Assembly: GCA_025765615.1 (NCBI GenBank)
Contig: JAIVFJ010000271.1
Coordinates: 18,266-82,265, forward strand
DNA: 64,000 nucleotides
Origin: Zopfochytrium polystomum
Taxonomy: Eukaryota > Chytridiomycota > Chytridiomycetes > Chytridiales > Chytridiaceae
Direction of reading: 5' to 3'
The notes under the pieces were generated by a model. It was not told the DNA's origin. It did not search any database and saw nothing but the letters and a program-made list of their open reading frames with translations. Below are positions 11,682 through 22,699 of the stretch, in pieces (the stretch's first letter is position 1; every line of letters begins with the position of its first letter). The position numbers and the translations under genes are program-made.

Positions 11682-12318
11682 CATTTGACTGTCTCCAATA
11701 AAGGAGACACAGCGTGTTTCCTTCATTGCGACCTACTTTTGTAGGCATTGTCATTCCCACATCCCCACGCTGTTAAATAGAACGATGTGAACAATTGAGC
11801 GCGTGCACCCAGCCCTTACTTTTCCATTCATCCAACTAACCACACATTCGAAAAAAGTTAGACAATCACAATTTACCACAAAAAAAAAAAATGGAAGGGA
11901 AGATAGGAACGCAAAAACAAACTACAATGAGACTAATCGGGGAATTTCTGGTAAAACAACAAACAACACTTTGCACACTGCTGGGTACGTATTTGGGGAC
12001 TTGGGGACAAGGTTCTACCCCCCTTCCCCTCCACACCCTTTCCCTCGCCCCCGTTTATCGCTCAGTCTGTCTATCTCCACTGAACCAGCAGAGGGGAGGG
12101 AGCGGCGCGAGCAATAAAAGAAAGGGGGGCGGCGGTCGCGTGGGTTAAAAAAAAAAAAAGGCAAAAGAAAGGAGGACGGAAGGGAATTGGAGGGAAGGAA
12201 GAAAGGAAAGGAAAATGCACTCAACAAATCTGGCGGTGCTCGAGAGACGAGGGCACATGCAAACAGAACGAACGAGAAAAAAAAAGAGAGAGAGAGAGAG
12301 CGAGAGGGAGGGAGGGAA

Positions 12319-15300
12319 TTACACGTCCGCCGACACCGCCACTCCAACGCTGCCCCCGGCCCCCGCGGGAGCTGCGGGAGCCGCGGGGGAACCCTCCCTT
12401 TCCTCGCCGCCGACACCCAGTTCGCTCGCGCCGGCACCACCGCCGCCGCCGTTACCCCACGCAGGCTTGGCGTACACGTGACACTTGTGTGCGTGGCGGA
12501 ACCACAGCACGGTGGCGCCGAGCGCGCGCACCGCCTCGCGCGCCTCGACGGGCACAGCGGCCATCGCGCCGGCGCCGGCGCCAGCAGCAGCACTCGCCGC
12601 CGCCGCAGTCTTGTTGGCTGCCGCAGCAGCAGCTGCTGCTGCCGCCGTCGCAGCTGCGGCCACGTCGGCTGGCTGCACCGCGAGGACCTTGACGGTGCCT
12701 GGCGGCGAGGCGGCCGTCGCCGCAGACGACAACGGGTTGGCGCCGCTACCTGGCGACGACGACGGTGGCGGTGGCTGAGCGTCCGCCGGAACGATCGAGA
12801 GAAGAGGCAGTGACGCGGGGAACGGGTTTACGGGCGGCAGCTGCGCGGCGCCGCCTCCATAGTGCATCAGCTGCTGCTGCTGCTGGCCGTGGTGGCCGTG
12901 GTGGTGGCTGCCGCCGCGCTGCTGGTGACCGAGCGCCGCCTTGTGCTGGCCGCCGTTTGCCGCCGCCACAGCCGCACCGGCGGTCGACGGCATGTAGTGG
13001 AAGCCAGGCAGCAGCAGGCCGGCACCGCTCCGGCGCTTCTTGACGCTGGCCGGGTGCCAGTCGCCGCACTGGTGGCACAGGCCCTCGGTCGCGATCGACA
13101 CAGTGAACAGCGGGCGTGACGGCGTCTTGAGTTGCGGCAGTGTGGTTGTCGTCATGGATGCGGGTCCGGGCGGGTCTGACGACGTAGGCGTCGTGGGCGT
13201 GATGGGGGCTGCATGAGTGAGTTGACCTTGCGTGTCGAGAGCGGCGCTGGCAGAGGGTTTCTTTCTCGCCTCTGACGAAGAGGCTGACGAAGGCGATGTG
13301 CTAGGCGGCGTGGCTGGGGTGGCAATGTACACGACCCGCAGAGCGAGCGGTCGGACGAAAGGGCGGCCGGAAATGGCTGAGATGCCGTGGACAAACTGCT
13401 TGTGATACCTGTGCGGGTGTTCATTTTTATGCACACGTGTTCAGTTAGCACGCAGTCAAGTCTCGGCCCTAGGCCCAAACAAAGAAAGAAAAAAAAGCAA
13501 TCCAAAATAAGTAAATGCACGAGCTCACCAAAACGCTGAATTCTTCAGCTGCAGCCACCTCCCCGGCGGCTCGCACAGGCCGCAGAACCCTTCCTTCATG
13601 ACGCCGTCGTAGCGCACCCACTCTGGCGTGTAGAGGTCATCGTGCGACCTCAGACCTTGCCTCCTCGGGGCGGCGCCGCCCAGCTTGGCCGACGACGGAG
13701 AAGACTGGTCGCGGGACCCGGGCGGGGTCAACTCCATCGGCGGCGGGTGCAGGCGAGGCACGGCAGCTGGGGGGTCGGTGGGGAGCGGGACAACCGCGGC
13801 GGCGGACGGGTACTGCTGCTGGAGGGGCATCGGCTGGTGCGGCTGCGGTTGTGGTTGTGGTTGTGGGTTGTACCGCTGCGGGTGAGGGACGGAAGAAGCC
13901 GACAAGGGCGGAGGCAAGGGTGTGTAAGGCGTTCCGACCTGGTACTGGTTGTGTTGCTGCTGCTGCTGTTGTTGGTACTGGTGCGGCGGTGGCAGGGATG
14001 CTGTGGGATCCAACTGGACCGGGTAGAGGACCGGCGAGAGACGGCGGCGCTGACCCGGTCGCTCGTAGTACTGCTGCTGCTGCTGCTGCGACGCTGAGTT
14101 GTCGACGGCGTACATTTGGAATGACGGCGAAGGCCCTGGCGTCGGTACCAAGCTGGACGACGAGGACGGCCCCCCAAAGCTCGCAGCGGGACCGGGATAG
14201 CCCATTGCCGCCGCCTGCGGGTGGTTCTGGACAGGGTTGCTGTTCTGCAAAAAGCTTCCCGGCTGCGGCCCAGCGTGAGATGCCCAGCCTTGCTGGCTCG
14301 CGTAGCCGGAGGGCGCAAACATACGCTGCTGCTGCTGTTGTTGTTGCAGCTGCTGCTGTTGCTGCATTGAATGATGTTGCGCAAGAATACTGTCCTGGTG
14401 GTAAATGGCGTTGGGATGAGCGAAAGGCTGCGCTCCTTGATATTGATGCTGCGGGTGGGAAGACGACATTGGAACCGGTTGTCCCCGGAGCGCTGGGGCG
14501 GAGAGGGCGCCGGCGGCAGCGGCCGCAGAACCGTACTCGGGCCGGCCGAGGCCACGGTACTGGGGTGCCGAAGAGCTTGAAGGTTGCGCGTCGGCGACAG
14601 AACCCATCGCCGACGACGACGAGGATGACGAAGGCAGCAACGGAACGTACTGCTGGTGGCCTGGGGACGGATACGCGGTCAGGTCTTGAGTCGCCGAGAA
14701 CCTCCTTTTCAACGTGTTCGGGCCGGTTGCGACTTGCGGAGAGTACGTCGACGCGGAAGAAGACGAAGACGGGCCGCCGCCAGCCGGCGCGGCGTCCATG
14801 CTGACACTGCTAATGCCCATGCTGGCAATTCCGCCACTTGGACAGGGCAGTTGCTGCTGCTGATGTTGCCAGGTGGAGTTGCGGATTCCTGGGTGCGCTG
14901 AGGTCGGAGGCCAGTCGCTGGCGGCCAGCTGCGACGACGGCGCCATTGCAAGCCCTGTCCAGGAAGTCGTTGCGGGGGCTTGGCCGGCGGCAAGCGGAGG
15001 GGTGGGCAGCGGCACGAGCTGTTGCTGGTGCGGGTGTTGCGAGTAGTGCTGCTGCTGTTGCTGGGAAGTACTGCTGGGGTTGGCGTAGGGATTACTGCCG
15101 CTGCTCGCGGCGGCGCGGTTGTTGTTGGTGCTGGCGCTGCCGCTGCTGCCACCGCCGCCGCCGTGGGCAATGTTGTCCAAGCCGGCGGGGGCCGGAACAG
15201 CAGCGGTTCCCGTGGAGGCGGCATTGCCAAGATTTGCAGGTGGCGCCTGGGGCGGCGGCGGTGGCAGTGGGGCATTGGCACCATTGTAAGTGGCGGCAGT

Positions 15301-15819
15301 TGCAGCCGCCGCCGCCGCCATGTTTGCATAATTGCTGCTGCTGTAATAATAAGCGTTCTGTTGCTGCTGCTGCTGCTGCTGGTGGTGGTGGTGGTGCGAC
15401 AGCGGGATCGCGGCGGCGCCTCCGCCACCCGCTCCAGCACCCGCTCCCGCAAAACCAGCCGCGTAGTCGCTTTCGCGTTGCTGCTGCTGCGGTGGAATCG
15501 TGTCTTGTCGCGCGTGCACCGGCTGCTGCTGAGGCGGCGGCGGCGGGTAAGCGTTCTCGCCGTACTGCTGGTAGATCTGCTGCTGCTGCTGCTGCTGCTG
15601 GTACTGCTGGTGGTGGTGGGGGTTTTGCTGCTGCTGCTGGTGCTGTTGTTGGTGGTTGTTGTAGTTGTAGTTGTTGTTGTAGTTGGAGTTAAAGGTGCTG
15701 TTACTGGTGTTTGTGTTGTTGCTGTTGTTGTTGTTGTAAGGGAGCTGCTGGCGTGGCGGGGACAGGGCAGCCGACGATACCGACGACGACGACGACGCGG
15801 AGGATGAAGAGCCGTCCAT
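12319..15819 (-). CDS. Rua1-type transcription regulator with Q/N-rich N-terminus
   Basis: Predicted nuclear transcriptional regulator. Exons 15819-13529 and 13408-12319 are joined across a 120-nt intron (donor GTGAGC, acceptor CGCACAG) that splits a conserved Trp codon; the product is 1126 aa. The first ~730 residues are extremely low complexity: runs of Ser, Asn and Gln, plus His, Gly and Pro tracts. The conserved part begins with LYTPEWVRYDGVMKEGFCGL, followed by PGRWLQLKNSAFWYHK and QFVHGISAISGRPFVRP. This is the signature of the fungal 'transcription regulator Rua1, C-terminal' family. Zinc-ligand-like pairs follow (GLCHQCGDWHP; WFRHAHKCHVYAKPAW), separated by a ~190-residue low-complexity insertion. 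In Ustilago the family founder regulates secondary metabolism; targets here are unknown. The ATG at 15817-15819 is chosen as the first in frame. Confidence 0.85.
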
Positions 15820-16225
15820 TGGTCCGTCAGTTGCTTGCTGCTGTTGCTGTTTTTCGTAGTTGGATGAACAGCGAGGACGGCGGCGACTGCTGCGACGCGA
15901 GGAGAGAGGGTCTGCTTTCCCTTGCGCGCTGTGGCCAGCTGGCAGCAGCAGGAAGTTGGGAGCAGTGGAAGGACAGCAGGCAGTGGGCAGTAGTTATTGG
16001 GTAGCGGATGCGTCGTCCTCCGTGGTAGTTAGTTGCTGTAGTGGTGGTGGTAGTAGTAGTAGTAATAGTAGCAATAGGTGCTGGCAGCGAGCGAGCGAGT
16101 TTTTGTTGCGTGTGTGTGTGTGTGTGATGTGTGTGAGGGGGCGTGGGAACCGTGCGTTTTTGGGTTGCCGGGAAGAAGAGAGAAAGAGACACGAGCAGAT
16201 CGCGTGTGTGTGTGCCTGCTGACAC

Positions 16226-16257
<32 letters not shown>

Positions 16258-17587
16258 GGTCTGTCTGTATGTCTTTCTGTCTGTCTCGCTTTGCTTTGCA
16301 TTTCGTGCTTGTTTGTTTTTGAAATCAACAGTTTGTCTGTCTCTCTGTGTGTGCGCCTGCTGCTGTCCAGGGTTCTCTCTCTGGCGCTCTCTGTCTCTCT
16401 CCCTCCCAATCGTCATCTTCCAATGTGTGCAATGCAGCAACGTTCAGGAAAACAACCTTGCCCCAGACAGAGCCGCCCGCCACACACTAACAACCGCAAG
16501 GTCCTGCTGTGTGTGTGGTTGATGCCCACCGAGGAAAAGAGAAAGAGGGAAAGACAGACAGACAGACAGCCTGTGGTCCCTCCGAAATTTGTTTTCATGC
16601 AACATCAGTTTGGACGAAACAACATTGCAAACAGAAACAAATTCAAGGGTGGTGGTGGCTTTTGGCTGTATGCATTTTCAAACCCACACGCACACAGACC
16701 CACCTATGCTGATGCATATTGACTTGGAAAGAAGACGGAGAAATTGGGCATGGAACGGAGACAAGACTTTGGCAGCATTCCCCATTGTTCCTGTTGACGA
16801 CAGGATAAAAGAAAAATTGGGCTTTGTGAGAGATATGCTCGGGTCTTGCTGCAACTTCTGTCTGTCTGCCTGTCTGTCTGCCTGTCTGTCCACTTGCATT
16901 CCATCCCTTCCGCTAGCTCCGAATTGAAATTCCTGCGACCAAAACAAGTTTGCTTCAACCAGGGACGGAGTCGTCCCGCCGACATCCGGCAAAGGCTGGG
17001 AGCGTGCCCGCTTACTCTCGGAACGCCATTACCAGCAAATCAGTCTGTCGGCCGGTCTGTGGGGTCTGTCTGCCTTTCAACTCCTTAGGTTGATTGATTG
17101 ATTTTCACAATGGGCATGGATGAATTTACGAGGAGACCGCATCAAAGGGGCAAACACCAGCAGGACTGGGGAACGGACAGAGGCAGATTACCTTTTCTTT
17201 CCCCACATTCCTTATTTTGTCAAGAATGTCCGACCAACCCAGTGTGGCTTGGGTTAGGCCAAACCCCAAAACAAAACGGGAATTTTGTCTTCCTTCCAAA
17301 AAGGGGGGTGAATTTTTTTTTTTCGCTTGACCGAAAGCCGAGCCATGCTGCGATCACGAGTCACAACAATAACGTATCCGCAAATCCGCGGATTTGCGAT
17401 GTCGTTTGCATATGGAAAGAAGCAATGAACAAAAAAATTTTGAACAACAATGCACATGCGCGGGCCGACAGAACCATATGGCTTTTTATGCAAGCCCTTG
17501 AAAAGGAAATGACAACATCTTCTGCGCTGGAAAACACCAGCGCCCATTTTGTAAAAAAAAAGTCCTTCATGTTTTCTTCTCTATCTA

Positions 17588-17634
<47 letters not shown>

Positions 17635-18560
17635 CAACGTCTGTCTGTCTTGTCTGAAAATATTCGTGTGCGCATGCGTTTGTCTCGGCCGCAGTAGAGA
17701 GAAGAACATATCACACGCCAGGAGGAGCAAGCAGAAAGCAAGCCCAGCAGGTCCGCACATACGCTTGTAATAATGATAAAAAAATCATATTTCATGCACG
17801 TCAACCATCTGTCGTCAGCGCGCCGCGAGCGCTTATGCATATTTATTTATTTATTGCATCTTATTTATTGTTGAGCCAACAAGTGAGCCAGCCAGCTGTC
17901 AAATTTCAAACCGCAGACCGCCCGTAAGATATGCAGAGGCGGTTCGGGTTTGGCCGAGAACTGCGCGCGGGGGCCTGTCCCCATTCATGCAGTACGTACG
18001 CACGCTGCAATTTTTTGCCTTCGCCTTGATTGCCCGCATGCCCCCATCCCACTATCGCGTTACGCACAAAAAAAAAGTGTATGCAGAAACAAACAAAAAA
18101 ATTTGATTGACTGATTGCGTCACTGGTGGGGGCCGGCCGCGAATTGTGTGTGTGTGTGTGTGTGCGAGTGTCCAACTCCCATGCGGCCGCAGTTCGTCGC
18201 GGCGGTTGATGAGACAAAAGTAAAAGCAAGAAAAAAAGATACAAGGTGGGATAGGAAAAGAGAAATAGGCTGTGAGGAGACAAGCGAGGTCAGCCGCTTG
18301 CGGATCAGCAGTTGGTAGCTTAAATGTGATTGACCCTTGAGCGACCAACAACGCCCGTGGTTCGATCCGCTGTTTGTCCTCAGCCGCGGTTGCGATTATT
18401 GCTGACTGCTGCATATCGTTTTAGTTATTTGCGGACGTGGGTCAGGTAGTCCCCATTATGCTTTTTGGCGGGTACGCCATTAAAGACAGAGTGAGAGGAG
18501 GGAGGTGCAAAATGGGGAAGAAATGATATAGAGACTGAGAGAGAGCGAGAGAGAGAGAGA

Positions 18561-18613
<53 letters not shown>

Positions 18614-19151
18614 AGTGAGAGTGAAGGGAGTAGAGAGAGAGAGTGATAGAGAGTCCAACCCCGCGCCAGGAGGTGGTCTGACGTGGCGGGTGGAGCGGTT
18701 CAATTGGGGACACACATGCAACACGCATGCTGGAGGGATCCGTCTCTGTCGCTGGCCCTTTTGGTAACCTTCCTCCTAACTTCCACGTGTCAGTCCAACT
18801 CTCATTCAGCAGGCAGCCAGTCCCGTCTTGTCACTCACTGTCCCTCTGTCTGTCTGCCTGTCTTTGTTCCCACCCACCCACCCACCCACTCTGTCTGTCA
18901 CTCTCCGTGTTCGCATCCTTCACCTCGCGGTACCCGTAACGCCAACCCTATACCTTCCCCCCTCCTTCACTACACCAACCCGGCCTCTCGCCGTTCGTGT
19001 CGTCTCCGATCCGTTCCTAACGCACCCCGACCCCTTTGAAGGCCCCGCCCCCCCCCCCCCCCCCCCCCCCCCCCGATCGCGATCCTGATCGCACCGCCTT
19101 GATCGCAGCTAGCATCTTTTCCCCCTCCAGGCAACGCACGCGACGGGCTGG
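15820..19151. repeat. gene-free, microsatellite-dense interval
   Basis: Separates the divergent Rua1-like and Sgf73-like genes and contains no supported gene. Tracts include (GTA)n-like near 16045-16075, (GTCT)n at about 16226-16290, (GACA)n near 16553-16570, (CTGT)n near 16859-16895, (CT)n near 17588-17630, (GT)n at about 18565-18610 and a 27-base C run at 19048-19074. Promoters for both flanking genes must lie here but no motif is diagnostic. Confidence 0.7.
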
Positions 19152-20944
19152 ATGGATGATCCATCCGCAACCACCAACGACGGCTACGGCCTCCTGATCA
19201 ACGAGGAGCTCGTCGTCGTCTCGTGCAATGTCTGCGCAAAGCCGGTCATCCTGGCGGGCATGATGGCCCACATTGGTGAGCAGCGCGCCACTACTACTAC
19301 TTCCTGCTGGCAGTTTGAAAAGGACAACTATCTTCTCGATCTGCCAAGCAAGACGAGAGCGCGGTGGGATCTGTGTCGCTTCTCTTCCTTTGCTTCAGCT
19401 ACGCCAGATCGCCGGCGCACTTCACCCGCGCGCCTGGCCTGCCCTTCTCTTCCCACCGTTGCTGCTCCCGCCAACACCCCCCACCACCACGCGCCGCCCC
19501 ACTCACTCACTCCCCCCCCACCCCGCGATGTCGGGCACTCCCTAATCTAATTTTTTTCCCCTCTATTCTGAAACAATCAGAAAATTGTCGCCGGATCCAC
19601 CCAACACACGAGCTCTTTGTCGCCCTCAACGCACAAGCGGCCGTCGCCACCGCCGCAAAGGCAAACCCTCTCAACTCGAACAACAGCAATAGCAGCAGTA
19701 GCAACGCTAACGCCAACACCACCACCACCAGCAGCAAGGGCAAGCGCAAGAGAGAAAAGGAGGCCGCTGCAGCCGCAGCCGCAGCCGCAGCCGCCGCCGC
19801 AGCAGCCCAAGCCCAAGCACACGCCACTGCGGATGCAGGTCACTTACTTCCCCACTCTCTCCTTGCATGCTCACCCGACCGACCCGCGCTTCGTCCAAAA
19901 CCACCTACACTCACGAAACATGCACCGAAAAAAAAAAAAAACAAAAAAAAAAAAAAATAGACTCATCACCGACTTCCGCACCGCTGGTCCCGCTATCGGC
20001 CTCAACGGCGGATGCGCTTCCCAAGACGGAGAAACCGGAGCGGCCGTCAAAGCAGATGAGGCACGAGGCGAAGCAGAAGAAAGGCGGTGAGTGTGTTTGT
20101 GCTTGTGATGTGAGCGGGTTAAAAATGCTATACAATTTCGTCCTTTTTTTTCTGTTTCCCAATCCATATTTACTGAACCAAAACCGCCCCCGCCCCGACG
20201 GTAGGCCCGTTGGACCTCGACAAGCAGTGCGGCGTGATGGGCGACAACGGCATCGTCTGCGCCCGCTCCATCACCTGCAAGATCCACTCGGTCTCGGCAA
20301 AGCGCGCCGTCGTCGGCCGCTCCATCATGTACGACGCGCTGTACCACGAGTACCAAACGAAAAACAGGCGCACGTATCAAACCATCACACGCATATACAC
20401 CGCACACATTCGTTCCCACACCCGCGTTTTTCATTGATCTTCGCTCTCACCTCTCGTCGCTCTCGCACTCGCTCTCCCTCTCGGCTCTTGTAATCGTTTA
20501 ACCGCCACCCTCCCCGCCCTCGCCTTGCACCACCCACCCCACCCGCGTCCCCCCTTTTCAGTCGACTCCAAATCCCTCTTCCCCAAATCCGCACACCCCA
20601 CCGCCGGCCGCCGCCACGCGCACGCCAGTGTCAGCAGCCACCTCAGCGACGCGGACCTCGCCGCGGCGGCAGCCGCTGGCGCCTCCGCGACCACATGGGG
20701 CGGCGACGGGCCCTTCCCACCGGGCATGCTTACTTCCTCCACCACCTCCTCCTCCTCTTCCACCGGCGGCGGCGTCACAACGTTCATGACGACGGAGGAG
20801 GAGGTGGCGGCGGTTGTGGAGGCGGTGCGGCGGCACCGGCCGGCGCCGCTGTCGCGGCCGCCGCCGTGCGGGCTCGGGGCGATTTTGGGCGCGTTCAGGG
20901 CGAGGACGGTCGGGTCGCTGTTTTTGAGGGGGAGGAGGGATTGA
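19152..20944 (+). CDS. SGF73: Sgf73/ataxin-7-like SAGA deubiquitinase-module subunit
   Basis: Predicted anchor of the SAGA deubiquitinase module. Exons: 19152-19275, 19581-19838, 19961-20086, 20205 to about 20370, and 20562-20944. The N-terminal zinc-finger motif is split by intron 1: [19 protein letters not shown] then ENCRRIHP (C-x2-C...H...C). The middle is Asn/Ser/Thr and Ala rich with a basic KGKRKREKE patch. Exon 4 is the SCA7 domain: [42 protein letters not shown], with its Cys/His zinc ligands. The last exon has the [19 protein letters not shown] tail seen in the family. The donor of exon 4 is unclear: the obvious GTATCA leaves the wrong phase, so a GC donor, a weak GT or an indel is possible. 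Intron 3 carries poly-A tracts. In yeast the module contains Ubp8, Sgf11 and Sus1; a Sus1 gene lies at 35.2 kb. Confidence 0.85.
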
Positions 20945-21100
20945 GTATAGTTGGGGTGATGAGTTTTGGGGAATTAGGTGAAGGAGTCCATTATTTTCTC
21001 GGGTGGGGGCGGAGAAGGGGGGTCAGCAATGAGGGTTGATATCCATTTTTTCCTCGTCATTTTTTATATCGTTAGCGTTTTCTTACTCCCGCATTCCCGT

Positions 21101-21138
<38 letters not shown>

Positions 21139-22445
21139 CTCTCTCCTTCTGTCTCCTCTTGCGCAACGCACTCCTCAACTGTCTCTTCAGACCATCTACC
21201 CTCCACCAATCGCCTTCTTACATCCTTAAAACTATCCCAAAAAGGGTGAGTTTCCGAAGCACGCAGGAAGGTGGTTGGGTGGGGTTAGTGTCTTGAGGAT
21301 GGTGGGACAAGGGAAGTAGAGGAATTGGGTAAAGACGATGATGAGGAAGAAGGCACACTGCAGCAGGAACCATATCAATTTAAACTAAACAACACCAAAA
21401 AAATAAAGAGGACAAGTGAACCATGAATGATTTTCTTATTTCTTGAACAATACCACGGTTTGAGCCATTAGGTGGCTTCAAAGTTGAAAAAATTGGCGAA
21501 TTTCGAACCTGCTTTTGTATCAAAATCCACGTTTTTGGCAGGTTATATTTTTCTGTTGGTCTGTGAATCCGCATTGGTTTTGGTGACAAAGAACCGCTGG
21601 ATTTTGACAATGTAAAAGGACAGAAATTTCCAACTTTGAAACTCCCTATTGACAGCCTGAATTGGCGGAGGATCGCACACTTCAGGATTGTCTACCGAAT
21701 GCAGCTGGCTTTAATTTATTTTTTTCCTCATTGTTCGTGCATGAAAGGGAGCTGACAAACAGCTGCCACCAGTTGTTTTGTATGGCTCATGGCGAAATGG
21801 TTGCAGCGTTCAACTTTGGAATGCACTTTCTATGCTCTTACATTTGCTCAATTTTGCCAATGTCCACATGAAGATTTTTCTCCCTGGGTTGCAATCTGGT
21901 TTTTTTGTCATGCGTTTCCCGACCGATTTTTTCCTAACAAAACGTGAGAATCGCAAACACAAAGGAAGAGATGCCGCATAATGTGTGAAGATACGGCTCT
22001 CTCCGCACTCAGACTCACATCGCCACTGCTTGGCGACTGTCGCTTGTCATATCGAGTTGAACCCGTCCGCCTACCGTCGTTTTGTTAGTGTTGCAGTTGG
22101 AACAGTGGCGGTGTTAGTTTTGGGTCTTGTTGGGGACTAGCTGTATGCGGGATCTCACCGACTGTAGTGAGGACTTGTGCAATTTCCTCAACTTGAACCA
22201 GGATCTTGTCATAATTTTGCAAAATGCAAGCAACACACTGTTGGCCAATTGCCTAAAAAAAAAAAAAAGAAAAACATACCCTTTGCAACTAAATTTCCAA
22301 CCCTCAGAAACGCCTTACTCCGTCCAAACTAGCTGTTGCCCACAGTTTGGGAAAGTCGCGCCATTTGCAGACGTGCGTCAACTGCGTAACAGATATCCTC
22401 GCAGAACAAACGAGTCATTATTCTTGTTGGGCATTGCGAAGTATC
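20945..22445. other. intergenic, 37-base T run, nothing else supported
   Basis: A T run lies at 21102-21138 in CT-rich DNA just downstream of the Sgf73-like gene. From about 21300 the DNA becomes more AT-rich. No gene, LTR or RNA was recognised. Confidence 0.5.
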
Positions 22446-22518
22446 GGTTTCATGGTGTAGTTGGTTATCACATCTGTCTCACACACAGGAGGTCCCGAGT
22501 TCGAGCCTCGGTGAAACC
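22446..22518 (+). tRNA. tRNA-Val (anticodon CAC)
   Basis: A complete cloverleaf is seen. The acceptor stem GGTTTCA pairs with TGAAACC at 22512-22518, followed by A. The D arm has the A-box GGTGTAGTTGG. The anticodon stem TCTGT/ACAGG carries the loop CTCACAC with anticodon CAC. The T arm has the B-box GTTCGAGCC with a CCGAG/CTCGG stem. No intron. A minus-strand ORF overlapping it is only the reverse complement of the tRNA. Confidence 0.95.
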
Positions 22519-22699
22519 ACGTCCTTCGCTCCTGCCACTTTCGTACAGCGAAAAAATTCAGGTTTGACACAAAACGCAAGATGACTGGTCATGGTTGACC
22601 AAAATTCGCGAAGACACGAGAATCCCAAATCCAAGTTTCTGTTGGGTCGTATTTTGAATGTAGAGGGGTAGCCAAATTTTCTTCTACATTTAAATTTAA

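Noticed and set aside
18425..18728. Ser/Leu and Thr/His ORFs
   Set aside because: Pure (GT)n/(GA)n repeat translation.
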